This document shows, one piece after another, positions 48,676-56,753 of a DNA stretch of 64,000 nucleotides. Under the pieces are notes generated by a model. That model did no database searches and had not been told where the DNA came from. It saw only the letters and a list, made by a program, of their open reading frames with translations. A program made the position numbers and the translations under genes. This stretch comes from JAAYYY01 sp964579295 (GTDB lineage: Bacteria; Chloroflexota; Anaerolineae; Promineifilales; Promineifilaceae), in assembly GCA_964579295.1 (NCBI GenBank), contig CAZOGK010000012.1:1-64000 (forward strand), read 5' to 3'. Positions within the stretch are counted from its first letter, which is position 1; every line of letters starts with the position of its first letter.

Positions 48676-48718
48676 GCGTTCTGGTGCAGGGCCGTGCCGG
48701 CCCACGGCCTCGTTTCAT
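48668..48718 (-). CDS. Putative 16-codon upstream ORF in the rnd leader
   Basis: The ATG at 48718 lies 8 nt after a TGTTACAAT box. The frame encodes MKRGRGPARPCTRTHE, and its TAG overlaps the rnd region so that the rnd ATG (48675) lies inside its last codons in another frame. No conserved peptide family is recognised. The case rests on position and coupling only, so the coding status is uncertain. Confidence 0.35.
   Translation of the reverse strand: MKRGRGPARPCTRTHE
48690..48709 (-). promoter_or_regulatory. GC-rich hairpin in the rnd leader
   Basis: Perfect 7-bp arms GGCCGTG/CACGGCC with a 6-nt loop, inside the upstream ORF and 14 nt before the rnd ATG. This could make rnd initiation depend on ribosomes translating the leader. 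Confidence 0.5.
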
Positions 48719-48726
48719 GTCGGCGG

Positions 48727-48735
48727 ATTGTAACA
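48727..48735 (-). promoter_or_regulatory. Extended -10 promoter of rnd
   Basis: Minus-strand TGTTACAAT, the same extended -10 form found at three plus-strand genes in this window. Transcription would begin near the upstream-ORF ATG at 48718. Confidence 0.5.
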
Positions 48736-48790
48736 GGGGTCGCCAGGGTCAACCAACCTGCCGCGTTTTTTGGCAGAGGGGCCAATCGGC

Positions 48791-48796
48791 TACAAT
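48791..48796 (+). promoter_or_regulatory. -10 box of a leaderless promoter for the GNAT gene
   Basis: TACAAT is followed by 7 nt and the ATG at 48804. TTGGCA lies upstream with a short 15-nt spacer. It is divergent from the rnd promoter 60 bp away. Confidence 0.6.
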
Positions 48797-48803
48797 GGGA
48801 CGC

Positions 48804-49706
48804 ATGGCTCACAACGTGCAGATCGAGCCGATTCGTCCCTGGGACGTGCTGGCGATAACGCGCCTCGTCTACGCCAATATGATCGGCGTCGACGTCGATT
48901 TTACCGAACTCACGCGGACGCCGCTGCGCCGGGCGCTGAGTTACCTGTTCGTGCCCGTCTACCTGCTGACGGCAGGCCGCGGCTTTAAGGCGCGCCGCGC
49001 CGGGGCCATCGCCGGCTGCGGCTACTACCATCTCCGCAGCCTCAGCGGCTTTGTCTTCAACGTCAGCGTCGCCGCGCCCCACCGCCGTCAGGGGGTCGCC
49101 ACGCGCCTCATGGGTTATCTGGAGCAGCAGATCCGCGAATCCGGGAAGCGCTGGGTTGCCCTGCACGTGGACCGCGACAATATGCCGGCGCAGCAGCTCT
49201 ATCAACAGCTTGGCTACCAGCCCTATCACCCTTACTTCCTGCTGGCGCCGGGCGCGACCTCTGTTGCGCGCGGCGGTCCACCCCCCTTTGCCGCCCTGCC
49301 GCGGCGCGAAGGCAGCGCCCGTTTTCGCGCGCTCCTGCGCCGCGAACGGGAAGCGGGCGATCCTCAGGTGGCGGCCGTAGTCGAGACAGATTACGGAAAT
49401 AGTACTCCTAGCGGCGGGCGCTTCTGGAGCGTGCGCGACGAAGACCGGGAGATCGGCGTACTCTGGCTGGCCGAGACGGACGCCACGCGCCAGGCTATGC
49501 TGGCCCTGGAGCCGGTCTATTGGGACAGGGCCGACACGCGCCAGCACATTTACGACGGTCTGCTGCGCATGGATGGCGCCGCGGCGGGAACGCTTGAGCT
49601 ATATCTGGGTAGCAGCACGCATTACGAGGCGACGCTGTCACACTGGCGCGAGCTGGGCTTTGTGGCGCGCCGCCGGCCGCGGATCTTGATGATAAAAGCG
49701 CTGTAG
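48804..49706 (+). CDS. GNAT-family acetyltransferase, two-domain type
   Basis: A 300-residue protein. The N-terminal half (residues 1-155) is a GNAT domain with V-A-A-P-H-R-R-Q-G-V-A-T-R-L-M as the acetyl-CoA motif and N-M-P-A-Q-Q-L-Y-Q-Q-L-G-Y as motif B. The C-terminal half (about 165-300) looks like a second, degenerate GNAT-like fold ending in H-Y-E-A-T-L-S-H-W-R-E-L-G-F, so it may be a tandem GNAT protein with one active site. The substrate is unknown. An in-frame ATG at 48795 lies inside the -10 box; the ATG at 48804 is 7 nt after it and probably starts a leaderless message. Confidence 0.8.
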   Translation: MAHNVQIEPIRPWDVLAITRLVYANMIGVDVDFTELTRTPLRRALSYLFVPVYLLTAGRGFKARRAGAIAGCGYYHLRSLSGFVFNVSVAAPHRRQGVATRLMGYLEQQIRESGKRWVALHVDRDNMPAQQLYQQLGYQPYHPYFLLAPGATSVARGGPPPFAALPRREGSARFRALLRREREAGDPQVAAVVETDYGNSTPSGGRFWSVRDEDREIGVLWLAETDATRQAMLALEPVYWDRADTRQHIYDGLLRMDGAAAGTLELYLGSSTHYEATLSHWRELGFVARRRPRILMIKAL

Positions 49707-49725
49707 TAGAGCGTCTGTCGCGCCG

Positions 49726-50676
49726 TCAGGCTCCTTCCTGCCGGTACCAGTCCCAGAAGCGTGTCACGCCCTCTGCCACGGAAATCTGCGGGTTATAGTC
49801 CAGCAGCCGGCGCGCCTTGCCAATATCGGCGTAGGTGCGCACGACGTCGGCTGCCAGCTTGGGCGCCGGGCGCAGCCGGGCTTTCTTCCCGGCCAGCGAC
49901 TCCAGCATAGCCACGAAATCGCCAAGCCGCACCGGTTCGCCGCGACCGAGGTTGATGACCTCGTAGCCCAGCGGGCGATCCACGGCGGCAACTACCCCGT
50001 CGGTGATGTCGTCGACAAAGGTCCAGTCACGGTACATCTCGCCGCCTTCGTAGAACGGGATCTCGACGCCGCGGCTGATGCTGTCGGCGACAAGATAGGC
50101 CATCATGTCCGGCCGGCCGCTGGGACCATAGACGGTGAAAAAGCGCAGGGCGGTGAAAGGGAGGCCATAGAGATGGTGGTAAGCGTAGCCGAGGATCTCG
50201 GCGGCGCGCTTGGCCGCGGCATAGGGCTGCAGGGGCCGGTCGCAGCTATCCGTCTCGATAAACGGGATCTGGTGTGTGTCGCCATAGACCGAGGAGGTAG
50301 AGGCGAAGACGAAGTTGGCGACGTTGGCGGCGCGGGCCGCATCCATCAGATTTTGCGTGCCGTTGTAGTCCACGTTGACATAAAGCTCAGGGTGGGTCAC
50401 GGCGTTGCGTACCCCGGCCAGGGCCGCCAGATGGGCCACGGCGTCAAAGCGCTCGCGCTGGAAGAGGTCGAGCATATCCTGCCGGTCCCGAATGTCGCCT
50501 TCGATCATGCAGAAGTTGGGGTATTGGTTAAGGCGGCGCTCGTTGGCGCGCTTGCGCGCCGGGTCATAATAGTCGTTAAAGTTGTCCAGCCCCACGACCG
50601 CATCGCCGCGCCGGGCCAGCTTTGCGGCCAGATGGCTGCCAATGAATCCGGCGGCGCCGGTTACCAGCACTTTCAC
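49726..50676 (-). CDS. NAD-dependent sugar-nucleotide epimerase, UDP-glucuronate 4-epimerase-like
   Basis: A 316-residue extended SDR enzyme. G-A-A-G-F-I-G-S-H at the N terminus binds NAD, and L-D-N-F-N-D-Y-Y-D is a mark of UDP-glucuronate 4-epimerases. S-S-V-Y-G and Y-A-A-A-K carry the catalytic Ser-Tyr-Lys, and T-V-Y-G-P-S-G-R-P-D-M lies near residue 180. It would interconvert UDP-glucuronate and UDP-galacturonate for surface glycans, although UDP-glucose 4-epimerase activity cannot be excluded. The start is a GTG at 50676 with AGGAG 8 nt upstream. It lies 2 nt after recJ in the same direction and is likely co-transcribed, an unexpected pairing. Confidence 0.88.
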   Translation of the reverse strand: MKVLVTGAAGFIGSHLAAKLARRGDAVVGLDNFNDYYDPARKRANERRLNQYPNFCMIEGDIRDRQDMLDLFQRERFDAVAHLAALAGVRNAVTHPELYVNVDYNGTQNLMDAARAANVANFVFASTSSVYGDTHQIPFIETDSCDRPLQPYAAAKRAAEILGYAYHHLYGLPFTALRFFTVYGPSGRPDMMAYLVADSISRGVEIPFYEGGEMYRDWTFVDDITDGVVAAVDRPLGYEVINLGRGEPVRLGDFVAMLESLAGKKARLRPAPKLAADVVRTYADIGKARRLLDYNPQISVAEGVTRFWDWYRQEGA

Positions 50677-50678
50677 GT

Positions 50679-52403
50679 TTAGCTCTCCTGCTCTGAAGCC
50701 GGGCGAATATCCTGGACCATCAGCTCCAAATTGCGGCTGCCATTCCACTCGTTGACGCTGAGACTATAGGCCAGATCGATGCGGCGCGGCAGCTGCGGCG
50801 CCCACACTCCTTGGCGGAAGGCAATGGCATGGATTTTACGATAACCATCGCCCAGCTCCAGCTTGAGATGGGCGCCGTCCTGGCCTACCGCCCGGTGGTT
50901 GTAGACGTGCAGGTTACGGCTCATAAAAAGCGGCGCTTCATTCTGCTGTCCGCACGGCTCCAGCTGCGCCAGCACGCCGTGCAGGGCCCAGTCGATATCG
51001 GGCAGCGCCAGCTCGGCGTCGATAGCCAGGCTGGGCTTAAGCTCCAGGTCGCGGAGCCGCTCCTCGGCCAGCGCCGTCAGCCGCTCGCCGAACTCCGGCA
51101 GCTTCTCGTTACGAATGGTGAAGCCGGCCGCCTGTGCGTGGCCGCCGTGCCGTTCCAGCAGGTCGGCCACCTCGTCCAGCGCTTCGGTGATGTGGAACTC
51201 GGGAATAGAACGGCACGAGCCGCGGCTTTCAGTCTCCCCTTGCTCCATGACAATAGCCGGACGGTAATACTTTTCGGCCAGCCTGCTGGCGACGAGGCCG
51301 ACCACGCCGGCAAGGTAGTTGGCGCCGCCGGCGATGATGATCGGCGCGCCGTCGGCGACCATCGTTTCGGCTGCGTCGCTGAGCTGCTGTGTCAGCGTGC
51401 GCCGCTGCTGGTTGAGACGGTTTAGCTCGGAAGCATAGCGCGCCGCCGTCTCTTCACTGGCAGCGGCGAGCAGGCGGGCGGCGTCATAGGCGTGAGAGAG
51501 GCGCCCGGCGGCATTAATGCGCGGGCCGAGGGCAAAGCCAATGGACTCGGCGGTAATATTCCCGGCCTTGATGCCGGCGACGGCGGCCAGTGCGGCCACA
51601 CCCGGCCGGCGGAAGCTGTTGAGCACCTCGAGCCCATCGCGCACCAGCAGTCGGTTCTCCCCCTGCAGCGGCGCCAGGTCGGCCACCGTGCCCACCGCCA
51701 CCAGGTCCAGCAGCGAGGTCACGTCATACCCGCTGCTGGGCGGCAGCGCCAGGTGCAGCGCCTGCGCCAGCTTATAGGCGATGCCGACGCCGGCCAACAT
51801 GCGTTCCGGGTAGCGAGAATCGGGCAGCTTGGGATTGATCACGGCGCGCGCCTCGGGCAGCTCGCGGCCGATGCTGTGGTGGTCGGTGATGATCATGTCC
51901 AGCCCCATCTCGTTGGCGTGGCGCACCTCGGCCAGCGAGCGGATGCCGCAATCGACACTGATCACCAGATCGGCCCCGATTTCCGTGCGGATCTTGGTCA
52001 GGGCGTCTTCGTTGAGGCCATAGCCTTCGTCGACACGGTCGGGAATGTAGGGCTGCGCCTGCGCGCGCTCAAAGCCCAGGGCGCGCAGCGCTTCGACCAG
52101 CAGCACCGTCGCCGTCACGCCGTCGGCGTCAAAGTCGCCATAGACGACAATGCGCTCATCCTCTTTGCGCGCCTGGAGAATGCGCTCTACCGCCGCCTCC
52201 ATGCCGGGCAGCAGGAAGGGATCGCTCGCCTCGACGTAATGGCCCTCCAGGAAGGCCTGGATCTGGCTTTCGCGCTGGTGGCCCCGGTTGTAGAGGATTT
52301 GCAGGAGGACCGGGTGCAACTGGCCTAACCGGCCCGCGAGCTCAGGCGGCGCCAGGGGCGCGACGCGCCAGCTGTTTTCACGAAGTTGAGGAGGACGGGT
52401 CAT
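50679..52403 (-). CDS. recJ: Single-stranded-DNA-specific exonuclease RecJ
   Basis: A 574-residue 5'-3' exonuclease acting in recombination and mismatch or base-excision repair. The DHH domain shows V-V-Y-G-D-F-D-A-D-G-V (near residue 85), S-V-D-C-G-I, T-D-H-H-S-I-G (near 170) and later metal-binding motifs around D-L-V-A-V-G-T-V-A-D. The DHHA1 domain has G-G-H-A-Q-A-A-G-F-T, and a C-terminal OB fold follows. The length is typical. The ATG is 8 nt after a TATGAT box, so the message is probably leaderless. The epimerase gene follows 2 nt after its stop. Confidence 0.94.
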   Translation of the reverse strand: MTRPPQLRENSWRVAPLAPPELAGRLGQLHPVLLQILYNRGHQRESQIQAFLEGHYVEASDPFLLPGMEAAVERILQARKEDERIVVYGDFDADGVTATVLLVEALRALGFERAQAQPYIPDRVDEGYGLNEDALTKIRTEIGADLVISVDCGIRSLAEVRHANEMGLDMIITDHHSIGRELPEARAVINPKLPDSRYPERMLAGVGIAYKLAQALHLALPPSSGYDVTSLLDLVAVGTVADLAPLQGENRLLVRDGLEVLNSFRRPGVAALAAVAGIKAGNITAESIGFALGPRINAAGRLSHAYDAARLLAAASEETAARYASELNRLNQQRRTLTQQLSDAAETMVADGAPIIIAGGANYLAGVVGLVASRLAEKYYRPAIVMEQGETESRGSCRSIPEFHITEALDEVADLLERHGGHAQAAGFTIRNEKLPEFGERLTALAEERLRDLELKPSLAIDAELALPDIDWALHGVLAQLEPCGQQNEAPLFMSRNLHVYNHRAVGQDGAHLKLELGDGYRKIHAIAFRQGVWAPQLPRRIDLAYSLSVNEWNGSRNLELMVQDIRPASEQES

Positions 52404-52411
52404 GGGCTCGA

Positions 52412-52420
52412 ATCATAGCA
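52412..52420 (-). promoter_or_regulatory. Extended -10 box of a leaderless promoter for recJ
   Basis: Minus-strand TGCTATGAT (extended -10) ends 8 nt before the ATG of recJ, so no Shine-Dalgarno site can be present. Confidence 0.55.
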
Positions 52421-52448
52421 CATAGCACGGTTGTTCGCACTTTACGGG

Positions 52449-53285
52449 TCAGCGCGGCGGGCCGGCGGCGACGCGTGCGTCCATCTCTTCCTGCGAACCG
52501 CGCAGGCCGTGGATCGACTCCAGCCACCAGGTGACCCCGGCCGCGGCGTAGCTCGCGACCAGCTCGCCATCCCTGGGCGCAGACACCGCCGTCATGGCCA
52601 CGGCAAAGGGCTGAGCGCCCGCGCGCTCCTGCATGAGCCCGGCGACCATGCGCTCCACCTGCTGCGGGCTCTTTACGTTGGTCGCGCTCTCGTCGTCGGC
52701 GGCAAAGACCCAGCCGTCGTAGCGGGCGGCGCGGCGCAGGGCCGGCGCGCTTTCGCCGCCCACCCAGATCGGCAGGCGCGGCTGCTGCCAGGGGCGCGGC
52801 TGCAGGCTGACGCCCTGCAGCGTGTAGTGGGCGCCGGCGTAGCTGACCGTCTCCCCACACAGCAGCCGGTCGAGCAGGGGCAGCCCCTCGTCGAGCATAT
52901 TTGCGCGCACCCGGGCGTCCTCGGGCTCGCCAAAGGCGGCATACTCCGCGCCAACGCCCCCGAGCCCGACGCCCAGGACCAGCCGGCCCTCGCTCAGCCG
53001 GTCCAACGTCACCAGTGTCTGGGCCAGCACCTGCAGGCGGCGGCGGGGCAAAGGCGTCACCGCCGTGCCGATCAGCAGCCGCCGCGTGCTGGTCGCGACC
53101 GCGCTGAGAATGACCCAGGGATCGCCGGCGGGCACGCCCCAGGCATAAGCCAGATGATCCCAGACAAAAAGCGCCTCCCAGCCGGCCGCCTCCGCTTTCT
53201 GGGCCAGACGCATGACAAAACGTGGGTCGCCAAAGTCGCCGAGCGTCGCCACGCTCAATCCAAATCGCACCGGTTGCTGCTCCAC
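52449..53285 (-). CDS. LLM-class flavin/F420-dependent oxidoreductase, second paralogue
   Basis: A 278-residue luciferase-like TIM-barrel protein. F-G-L-S-V-A-T-L-G at the N terminus, G-W-E-A-L-F-V-W-D-H-L near residue 35, I-G-T-A-V-T-P-L-P-R-R near 72, G-R-L-V-L-G-V-G-L-G-G near 100 and P-I-W-V-G-G-E-S near 170 are typical of F420-dependent members. The C-terminal V-T-W-W-L-E-S-I block matches the paralogue at 26939-27766, with D-H replacing the W-E of that protein. The substrate is unknown. The GTG start has GGAGG 7 nt upstream. A 309-residue open frame on the same strand in another phase is a shadow. Confidence 0.87.
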   Translation of the reverse strand: MEQQPVRFGLSVATLGDFGDPRFVMRLAQKAEAAGWEALFVWDHLAYAWGVPAGDPWVILSAVATSTRRLLIGTAVTPLPRRRLQVLAQTLVTLDRLSEGRLVLGVGLGGVGAEYAAFGEPEDARVRANMLDEGLPLLDRLLCGETVSYAGAHYTLQGVSLQPRPWQQPRLPIWVGGESAPALRRAARYDGWVFAADDESATNVKSPQQVERMVAGLMQERAGAQPFAVAMTAVSAPRDGELVASYAAAGVTWWLESIHGLRGSQEEMDARVAAGPPR

Positions 53286-53398
53286 GGTTCGCCTCCCTCG
53301 CGCTCACTTCCTACAATAGGTTCTACCTGCACCTCGTCTTAATTATAACAGGTGCACGGCCCGGCGCTGGCTTTGTTGCGCCGGGAAAAGCAGGCTAT

Positions 53399-54646
53399 AT
53401 GAACAACATTGACGAAATACTGGCCGACTTTCCGGCCGAATCACGCGATACCGTCGCCGCCCTCTGGCGGGCGCTGCCAGTCGGGCAGCAGCAAACGCTG
53501 CTGGCCCTGTTGCCCGTGCTGCCCGGCGAACCGGGCAAGGTGCGTAAGCTGTTCAGCGCTGCGCAAGAACAGGCGCAGATGGCCTTTGGCGACCGCCACG
53601 ATGTGGCGATCATCGGCCCAGCCAACGTGGGCAAATCGACCCTGTTTAACCAGCTGATTAGCGAGGCGGAAGCGCCGGCAGACGTCAGCCCGGTGCCCGG
53701 TACGACGCGCGCCAACCGCGCCGCCGACGCCGGTCCCTTTCGTATTGTCGATACCCCGGGAGCGGACGCCGTCGGTTCCGTGGGCGAGCGCGAACGGGCG
53801 CTGGCGCTGGAAGCCGCCGCTGCTGCCGATTTCCTGGTCATCATCTTTGACGCCATCCAGGGCGTCAAGCGCGAGGAGCTGGCCCTCTTCCAGGAGCTGA
53901 AGCGGCTGGGCAAGCCCTATGTGGTCGTCCTCAACAAGATCGATCTGGTACGCAAGGAGAAAGAAGCCGCCGTCGCCAACGCCGCCGCCAACCTGGGCAT
54001 TGCCGCCGAACAGATCATCCCCATCTCGGCGCTCAAGGAAAAGAACCTGGAAGCCGTGGTTAACGCCATCATCGTGGCCGAGCCGCGGCTCATGGCGGCG
54101 CTGGGGCGTGGCCTGCCCGCCTACCGCTGGCATCTCGCCTGGCAGCTTATCACCCGCTCGGCTTCAACGGCCAGCCTGGTAGCGCTGACGCCGTTGCCGG
54201 TGATCGACTTTATCCCCCTTGTGGCCATCCAGGTCTCGCTCATCCTCGGCGTCGCCCGCATCTATGACTACCGGCTGACCCCGGCGCGGGCGCGCGAGGC
54301 GGCCAGCGTCTTTGGCGCCGGGCTACTGGCGCGCACCCTCTTTTATGAGCTGGCCAAGTTGGGCGGGCCGCCCGCCTGGCTGGTGGCGGCGGCCGTGGCG
54401 GCCGGCACGACAGTAGCCCTCGGCTACGCGGCTATCCTCTGGTTTGAGCGCGGCGAGCGTCTCTCGCGCGAGGCGACGGCGCGCGTGGCGCGCACGGTTA
54501 CCAGTCATCTGCTTGAAGGGCTGAAGGGCCTGGGCCGGCGCCGGCCATCGCGCCGGCGGCTCTCCGAGCGGGTCCTTGAAGCGCTGGAAAAATCGCCGCT
54601 GGGCCAGGAGCGTGGCGAGCTGGATATGGCCGCCGGTCAGGAATAG
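53399..54646 (+). CDS. Era/EngA-like GTPase with C-terminal membrane-associated domain
   Basis: A 415-residue protein. A helical N-terminal region (1-65) is followed by a TrmE/Era-type G domain. It has G1 G-P-A-N-V-G-K-S (near residue 78), G2 T-T-R-A-N, G3 D-T-P-G, G4 N-K-I-D and G5 S-A-L-K. A C-terminal part (about 255-365) has several hydrophobic helices including T-P-L-P-V-I-D-F-I-P-L-V-A, as in the DUF697-type GTPases. The function is unknown; related proteins sit on membranes and are linked to stress or ion homeostasis. The stop is 3 nt before the ThrB GTG, so the two genes are coupled. Confidence 0.85.
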   Translation: MNNIDEILADFPAESRDTVAALWRALPVGQQQTLLALLPVLPGEPGKVRKLFSAAQEQAQMAFGDRHDVAIIGPANVGKSTLFNQLISEAEAPADVSPVPGTTRANRAADAGPFRIVDTPGADAVGSVGERERALALEAAAAADFLVIIFDAIQGVKREELALFQELKRLGKPYVVVLNKIDLVRKEKEAAVANAAANLGIAAEQIIPISALKEKNLEAVVNAIIVAEPRLMAALGRGLPAYRWHLAWQLITRSASTASLVALTPLPVIDFIPLVAIQVSLILGVARIYDYRLTPARAREAASVFGAGLLARTLFYELAKLGGPPAWLVAAAVAAGTTVALGYAAILWFERGERLSREATARVARTVTSHLLEGLKGLGRRRPSRRRLSERVLEALEKSPLGQERGELDMAAGQE

Positions 54647-54649
54647 TCC

Positions 54650-55534
54650 GTGACCGCCGTGCGCGTTTCGGTTCCCGCTACCAGCGCTAACCTCGGCCCG
54701 GGCTTTGACTGTCTCGGCCTGGCGCTCTCCCTGCGCAATCGGGCCGTGGTCAGCCCTGCCGGGCGCACACAGGTTATCGTCCACGGCGAGGGCGCCGGCC
54801 TGCTGCCGCAGAACGAGGAGAACCTTGTGCTGCAAGCCATGCACCATCTGGCCCGCTACGCCGGTAAGCCCCTGCCGCCGCTGCAGGTTGACCAGGAGAA
54901 CAGTATCCCGGTGGGAAGCGGCCTGGGCAGCAGCGCCGCTGCCGTGGTCGCCGGGCTGCTAGCAGCCAACGCGCTGTTGGGCGCCGGGCTGCCGCCGCCG
55001 CTGCTGCTGGCGCTGGCGACGGAGCTGGAAGGGCACGCCGACAACGTGGCCGCCGCCCTCTATGGCGGGCTGACGCTTGTCGCCGGCGACGAAAGCATTT
55101 CTCTGCCGATCGCGCCGCTGCAGGCCGTGGTCGTGCTGCCTGCCGTCGCCCTTTCCACGCAGGCGGCGCGCGTCGCCCTGCCCGCCAACGTCCCGCACGC
55201 CGCTGCCGTCTTTAACCTGGGCCGGCTGGGCCTCTTGCTGCAGGGGCTGGCCAAAGGTGATTATGCGCTCCTGGCGCGGGCCATGGCCGACCGGCTGCAC
55301 GAACCCTATCGCATCCCGCTCATCCCCGGCATGGAGGCTGCCCTGGCGGCAGCGCGGGCGGCGGGTGCGGCCGCCTGTCTCAGCGGCGCCGGGCCGTCGC
55401 TCATCGCCTTTGCCCCGGCCGGCCACGAGGAGCTGGCCAGAGCCATCCGCAGTGCCTTCGCCACGGCCGGGCTCGACAGCCGCACCTGGCTGCTGGCCGG
55501 CGACAGCCGTGGAGCGGAAGTTACGCTCGCTTAA
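54650..55534 (+). CDS. thrB: Homoserine kinase
   Basis: A 294-residue GHMP-family kinase phosphorylating homoserine with ATP in threonine synthesis. V-S-V-P-A-T-S-A-N-L-G-P-G-F-D lies at the N terminus. The phosphate loop P-V-G-S-G-L-G-S-S-A-A-A-V is near residues 85-97, D-N-V-A-A-A-L-Y-G-G near 130, and the C-terminal L-S-G-A-G-P-S motif near 245. The start is a GTG 3 nt after the stop of the GTPase gene. Threonine synthase is elsewhere in the window rather than adjacent, so the threonine genes are dispersed. Confidence 0.95.
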   Translation: MTAVRVSVPATSANLGPGFDCLGLALSLRNRAVVSPAGRTQVIVHGEGAGLLPQNEENLVLQAMHHLARYAGKPLPPLQVDQENSIPVGSGLGSSAAAVVAGLLAANALLGAGLPPPLLLALATELEGHADNVAAALYGGLTLVAGDESISLPIAPLQAVVVLPAVALSTQAARVALPANVPHAAAVFNLGRLGLLLQGLAKGDYALLARAMADRLHEPYRIPLIPGMEAALAAARAAGAAACLSGAGPSLIAFAPAGHEELARAIRSAFATAGLDSRTWLLAGDSRGAEVTLA

Positions 55535-55555
55535 GCGCCGGCCGAACGCGCCCGC

Positions 55556-55620
55556 GGGTCTGGCATGCCAGACACACCATTTCTTGTCTTCCTGCGGCGC
55601 TTGGCCGGCATGCCAGACCC
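55556..55620. repeat. 14-bp inverted repeat downstream of thrB
   Basis: Perfect arms GGGTCTGGCATGCC (55556-55569) and GGCATGCCAGACCC (55607-55620) are 37 bp apart. The left arm is also the start of a self-palindrome, GTCTGGCATGCCAGAC (55558-55573). It may form alternative hairpins or be a remnant of a mobile intergenic repeat. Confidence 0.75.
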
Positions 55621-55686
55621 CTACGACTCGCTCTCAGCTTATGGGTGGACCCGCTCCTGTGGCATCTAGCATGCCCTCGGGAAGTC

Positions 55687-55695
55687 TGTTACACT
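55687..55695 (+). promoter_or_regulatory. Extended -10 promoter of pdhABC
   Basis: TGTTACACT, about 100 nt before the pdhA ATG. The leader ends with AAAGGAG, well placed for the ATG at 55796. No known riboswitch is recognised in the leader. Confidence 0.5.
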
Positions 55696-55795
55696 AACTT
55701 CGGTGCGCCGCCCGGCGGCACCGGAAAGGAATGTTGGCCCGGCCGCTACAGCCGGGATATCCAGATCACTTACCAGTGAGGCAAAGGAGACATGA

Positions 55796-56752
55796 ATGGA
55801 TAAGGAAATGCTTCTTGACTGGTATCAGCAGATGGTGCTGATTCGCCTGTTTGAACAGCGCTCGGCCGAGCTGTACCAGCAAGGAAAGATCGGGGGCTTC
55901 CTCCACCTGTACATTGGGCAGGAAGCAGTCGCCGTCGGTTCAATCGCCGCCCGGCAGGAAGGGGATCACGTCATTACAGCCTACCGCGACCACGCCCACG
56001 CCCTCTGCGTCGGCTCGGACCCCGGCGCCGTCATGGCGGAGATGCTGGGCAAGACGACCGGCGTCAGCAAAGGCAAAGGCGGCTCGATGCACATGGTCAA
56101 CGTCGAGGCCAACTTCTGGGGCGGCTATGCCGTCGTCGGCGGGCACCTGCCGCTGGCAACGGGCATCGCTCTCGCCGAGCAGTACCGCGGCACCGACAAC
56201 GCCGTGCTCTGCTACATGGGCGACGGCGCCACCAATATCGGCTACTTCCACGAATCGCTCAACCTGGCCGGCGTCTGGGATCTGCCCGTGCTCTGGATTG
56301 TGGAGAACAACCAATACGGAATGGGCACCGCCGTCGAGCGCGCCTCGGCGGGCACCATGCTGCAGAAGGCCCAGGCCTACAACATGGAAGGCAAGCAGGT
56401 GAACGGCATGAACGCCATGGAGGTCTACGAGGCCACCCAGGCAGCGCTGCAGCAGATCCGCGATGGCGAAGGCCCGCAGTTCCTGGAAATGATCACCTAC
56501 CGCTTCGAGGGTCACAGCATGGGCGACCCGCTACGCTACCGCACCAAAGACGAGGTCGAGAAGTGGCAGGGAGACGATCCGATCGGCATTCTAGAGCGCC
56601 ACTTGCTGGAAAATGAGATGGCCGACCAGGAAACGCTGGAGCAGATCGACCAGGCGGCGCAGGAGACGGTGGACGCCGCCGTCGCTTTTGCCGAGGAGTC
56701 GCCGCTACCCGAGCCGGATGCTCTGTACGACCATATCTACGTGGAGGCTTAA
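55796..56752 (+). CDS. pdhA: Pyruvate dehydrogenase E1 component, alpha subunit
   Basis: A 318-residue ThDP-binding subunit. The canonical motif G-D-G-A-T-N-I-G (near residue 142) pairs with E-N-N-Q-Y-G-M-G-T about 27 residues later, and H-M-V-N and F-W-G-G-Y-A-V-V-G-G-H-L-P precede it. R-F-E-G-H-S-M-G-D-P near the C terminus carries the phosphorylation-loop-like region. With PdhB it oxidatively decarboxylates pyruvate; acetoin-dehydrogenase-type E1 proteins are close relatives and remain possible. AAAGGAG 6 nt upstream supports the ATG. It is followed immediately by pdhB (1-nt gap) and pdhC. Confidence 0.93.
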   Translation: MDKEMLLDWYQQMVLIRLFEQRSAELYQQGKIGGFLHLYIGQEAVAVGSIAARQEGDHVITAYRDHAHALCVGSDPGAVMAEMLGKTTGVSKGKGGSMHMVNVEANFWGGYAVVGGHLPLATGIALAEQYRGTDNAVLCYMGDGATNIGYFHESLNLAGVWDLPVLWIVENNQYGMGTAVERASAGTMLQKAQAYNMEGKQVNGMNAMEVYEATQAALQQIRDGEGPQFLEMITYRFEGHSMGDPLRYRTKDEVEKWQGDDPIGILERHLLENEMADQETLEQIDQAAQETVDAAVAFAEESPLPEPDALYDHIYVEA

Positions 56753-56753
56753 G

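Noticed and set aside
52378..53307. A 309-codon frame on the same strand as the second LLM gene
   Set aside because: A different phase of the same DNA; the 52449-53285 frame has all LLM motifs and a GGAGG ribosome site.
55535..55795. A possible riboswitch ahead of pdhABC
   Set aside because: The inverted repeats lie upstream of the -10 element, so they are outside the leader; the leader itself shows no known aptamer.
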